64,000 nucleotides of DNA from Comamonas sp. NLF-1-9 (lineage in GTDB: Bacteria > Pseudomonadota > Gammaproteobacteria > Burkholderiales > Burkholderiaceae_C). The notes beneath the pieces were generated by a model that saw only the letters and a program-made list of their open reading frames with translations, ran no database searches and was not told the origin of the DNA. The DNA lies in the NCBI RefSeq assembly GCF_019195435.1, contig NZ_CP078069.1, forward strand, positions 1,674,001-1,738,000. Reading direction: 5' to 3'. Positions within the stretch are counted from its first letter, which is position 1; every line of letters starts with the position of its first letter. The position numbers were made by a program, and so were the translations under genes. This document shows positions 63,820 through 64,000 of the stretch, one piece after another.

Positions 63820-64000
63820 CCTCTCGCCGCACCGCCTGCATGGCCTTGCTCGTGGCCGCAGCGCCGCTGGCCGCGCTGCCCGCGCACGCCGCAGACGACA
63901 GCCAGCCCAGGGTAAGACTCACGACCAGCCTGGGCGACATCGTGGTGCAACTGGACCGCGCCAAGGCACCCCGGACCGTGGACAACTTCCTGCAGTACGT
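63816..64000 (+). CDS. Secreted cyclophilin-type peptidyl-prolyl isomerase, 5' part
   Basis: The first 61 codons only; the gene runs off the window. Signal peptide [25 protein letters not shown], then PRVRLTTSLGDIVVQLDRAKAPRTVDNFLQYV, the conserved cyclophilin beginning. Translationally coupled to the L,D-transpeptidase. Expected role: periplasmic prolyl isomerisation during protein folding. Confidence 0.92.
   Translation, partial: MTSRRTACMALLVAAAPLAALPAHAADDSQPRVRLTTSLGDIVVQLDRAKAPRTVDNFLQY

Overview
The window is high-GC chromosomal DNA from a betaproteobacterium, most likely a Comamonadaceae member related to Acidovorax or Comamonas. This rests on the housekeeping proteins (Rho, FabI, AccA, LysC, CysS, RpmE type B, thioredoxin), on gene neighbourhoods such as lysC/tilS/accA/cysS, and on a dispersed ATAGCTGC...GCGC...AGGGCT...AGCC repeat that I remember from genomes of this family. 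No species can be named from the sequence alone.

Layout. 1-12081: a universal stress protein; a split yej (peptide/microcin C type) ABC importer with yejF, yejE, two type II toxin-antitoxin modules, yejB, an inserted solute-binding protein plus diguanylate cyclase pair on the other strand, then yejA; fabI and cheV. 12173-25359: a BaiN-like flavoprotein with a gene relic upstream, an AddAB-type helicase/nuclease pair, trxA, rho, rpmE, a polytopic GT39-like protein and a MATE exporter.

25381-42211 is a complete Pel exopolysaccharide locus, pelABCDEFG on the minus strand. It ends with a lipoprotein of the spherulin-4/GH135 type. A divergent pair encodes a GalE-type epimerase and a CotH-family lipoprotein. 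Together these supply UDP-GalNAc (epimerase, inferred), polymerise it (PelF), gate it by c-di-GMP (PelD), export it (PelE/G, PelB/C) and trim or deacetylate it (PelA). The GH135-like lipoprotein is a candidate second hydrolase.

42263-45539: tRNA-Ser(GGA), an ECF-type ATPase/permease pair (BioMN-like), msrA, a Pcm-like methyltransferase and a rhodanese. 45533-54528 is an integrated element of about 8.6 kb at the 3' end of tRNA-Ser(GCT), bounded by a 48-bp perfect direct repeat. It carries an integrase, AlpA, a Toprim protein and a DUF3987 ATPase, an iteron-rich inverted-repeat block that looks like a replication origin, a ParB-like fragment, a Nu1-like small terminase and an HK97-type capsid protein, but no large terminase, portal, protease or tail genes. 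This is the profile of a phage satellite. Just outside its left end lie the first codons of a second, related integrase, evidence of an earlier tandem element at the same site.

54586-64000: lysC, tilS, a chemoreceptor, accA, cysS, a TPR protein, a YkuD L,D-transpeptidase and the start of a secreted cyclophilin, which runs off the window.
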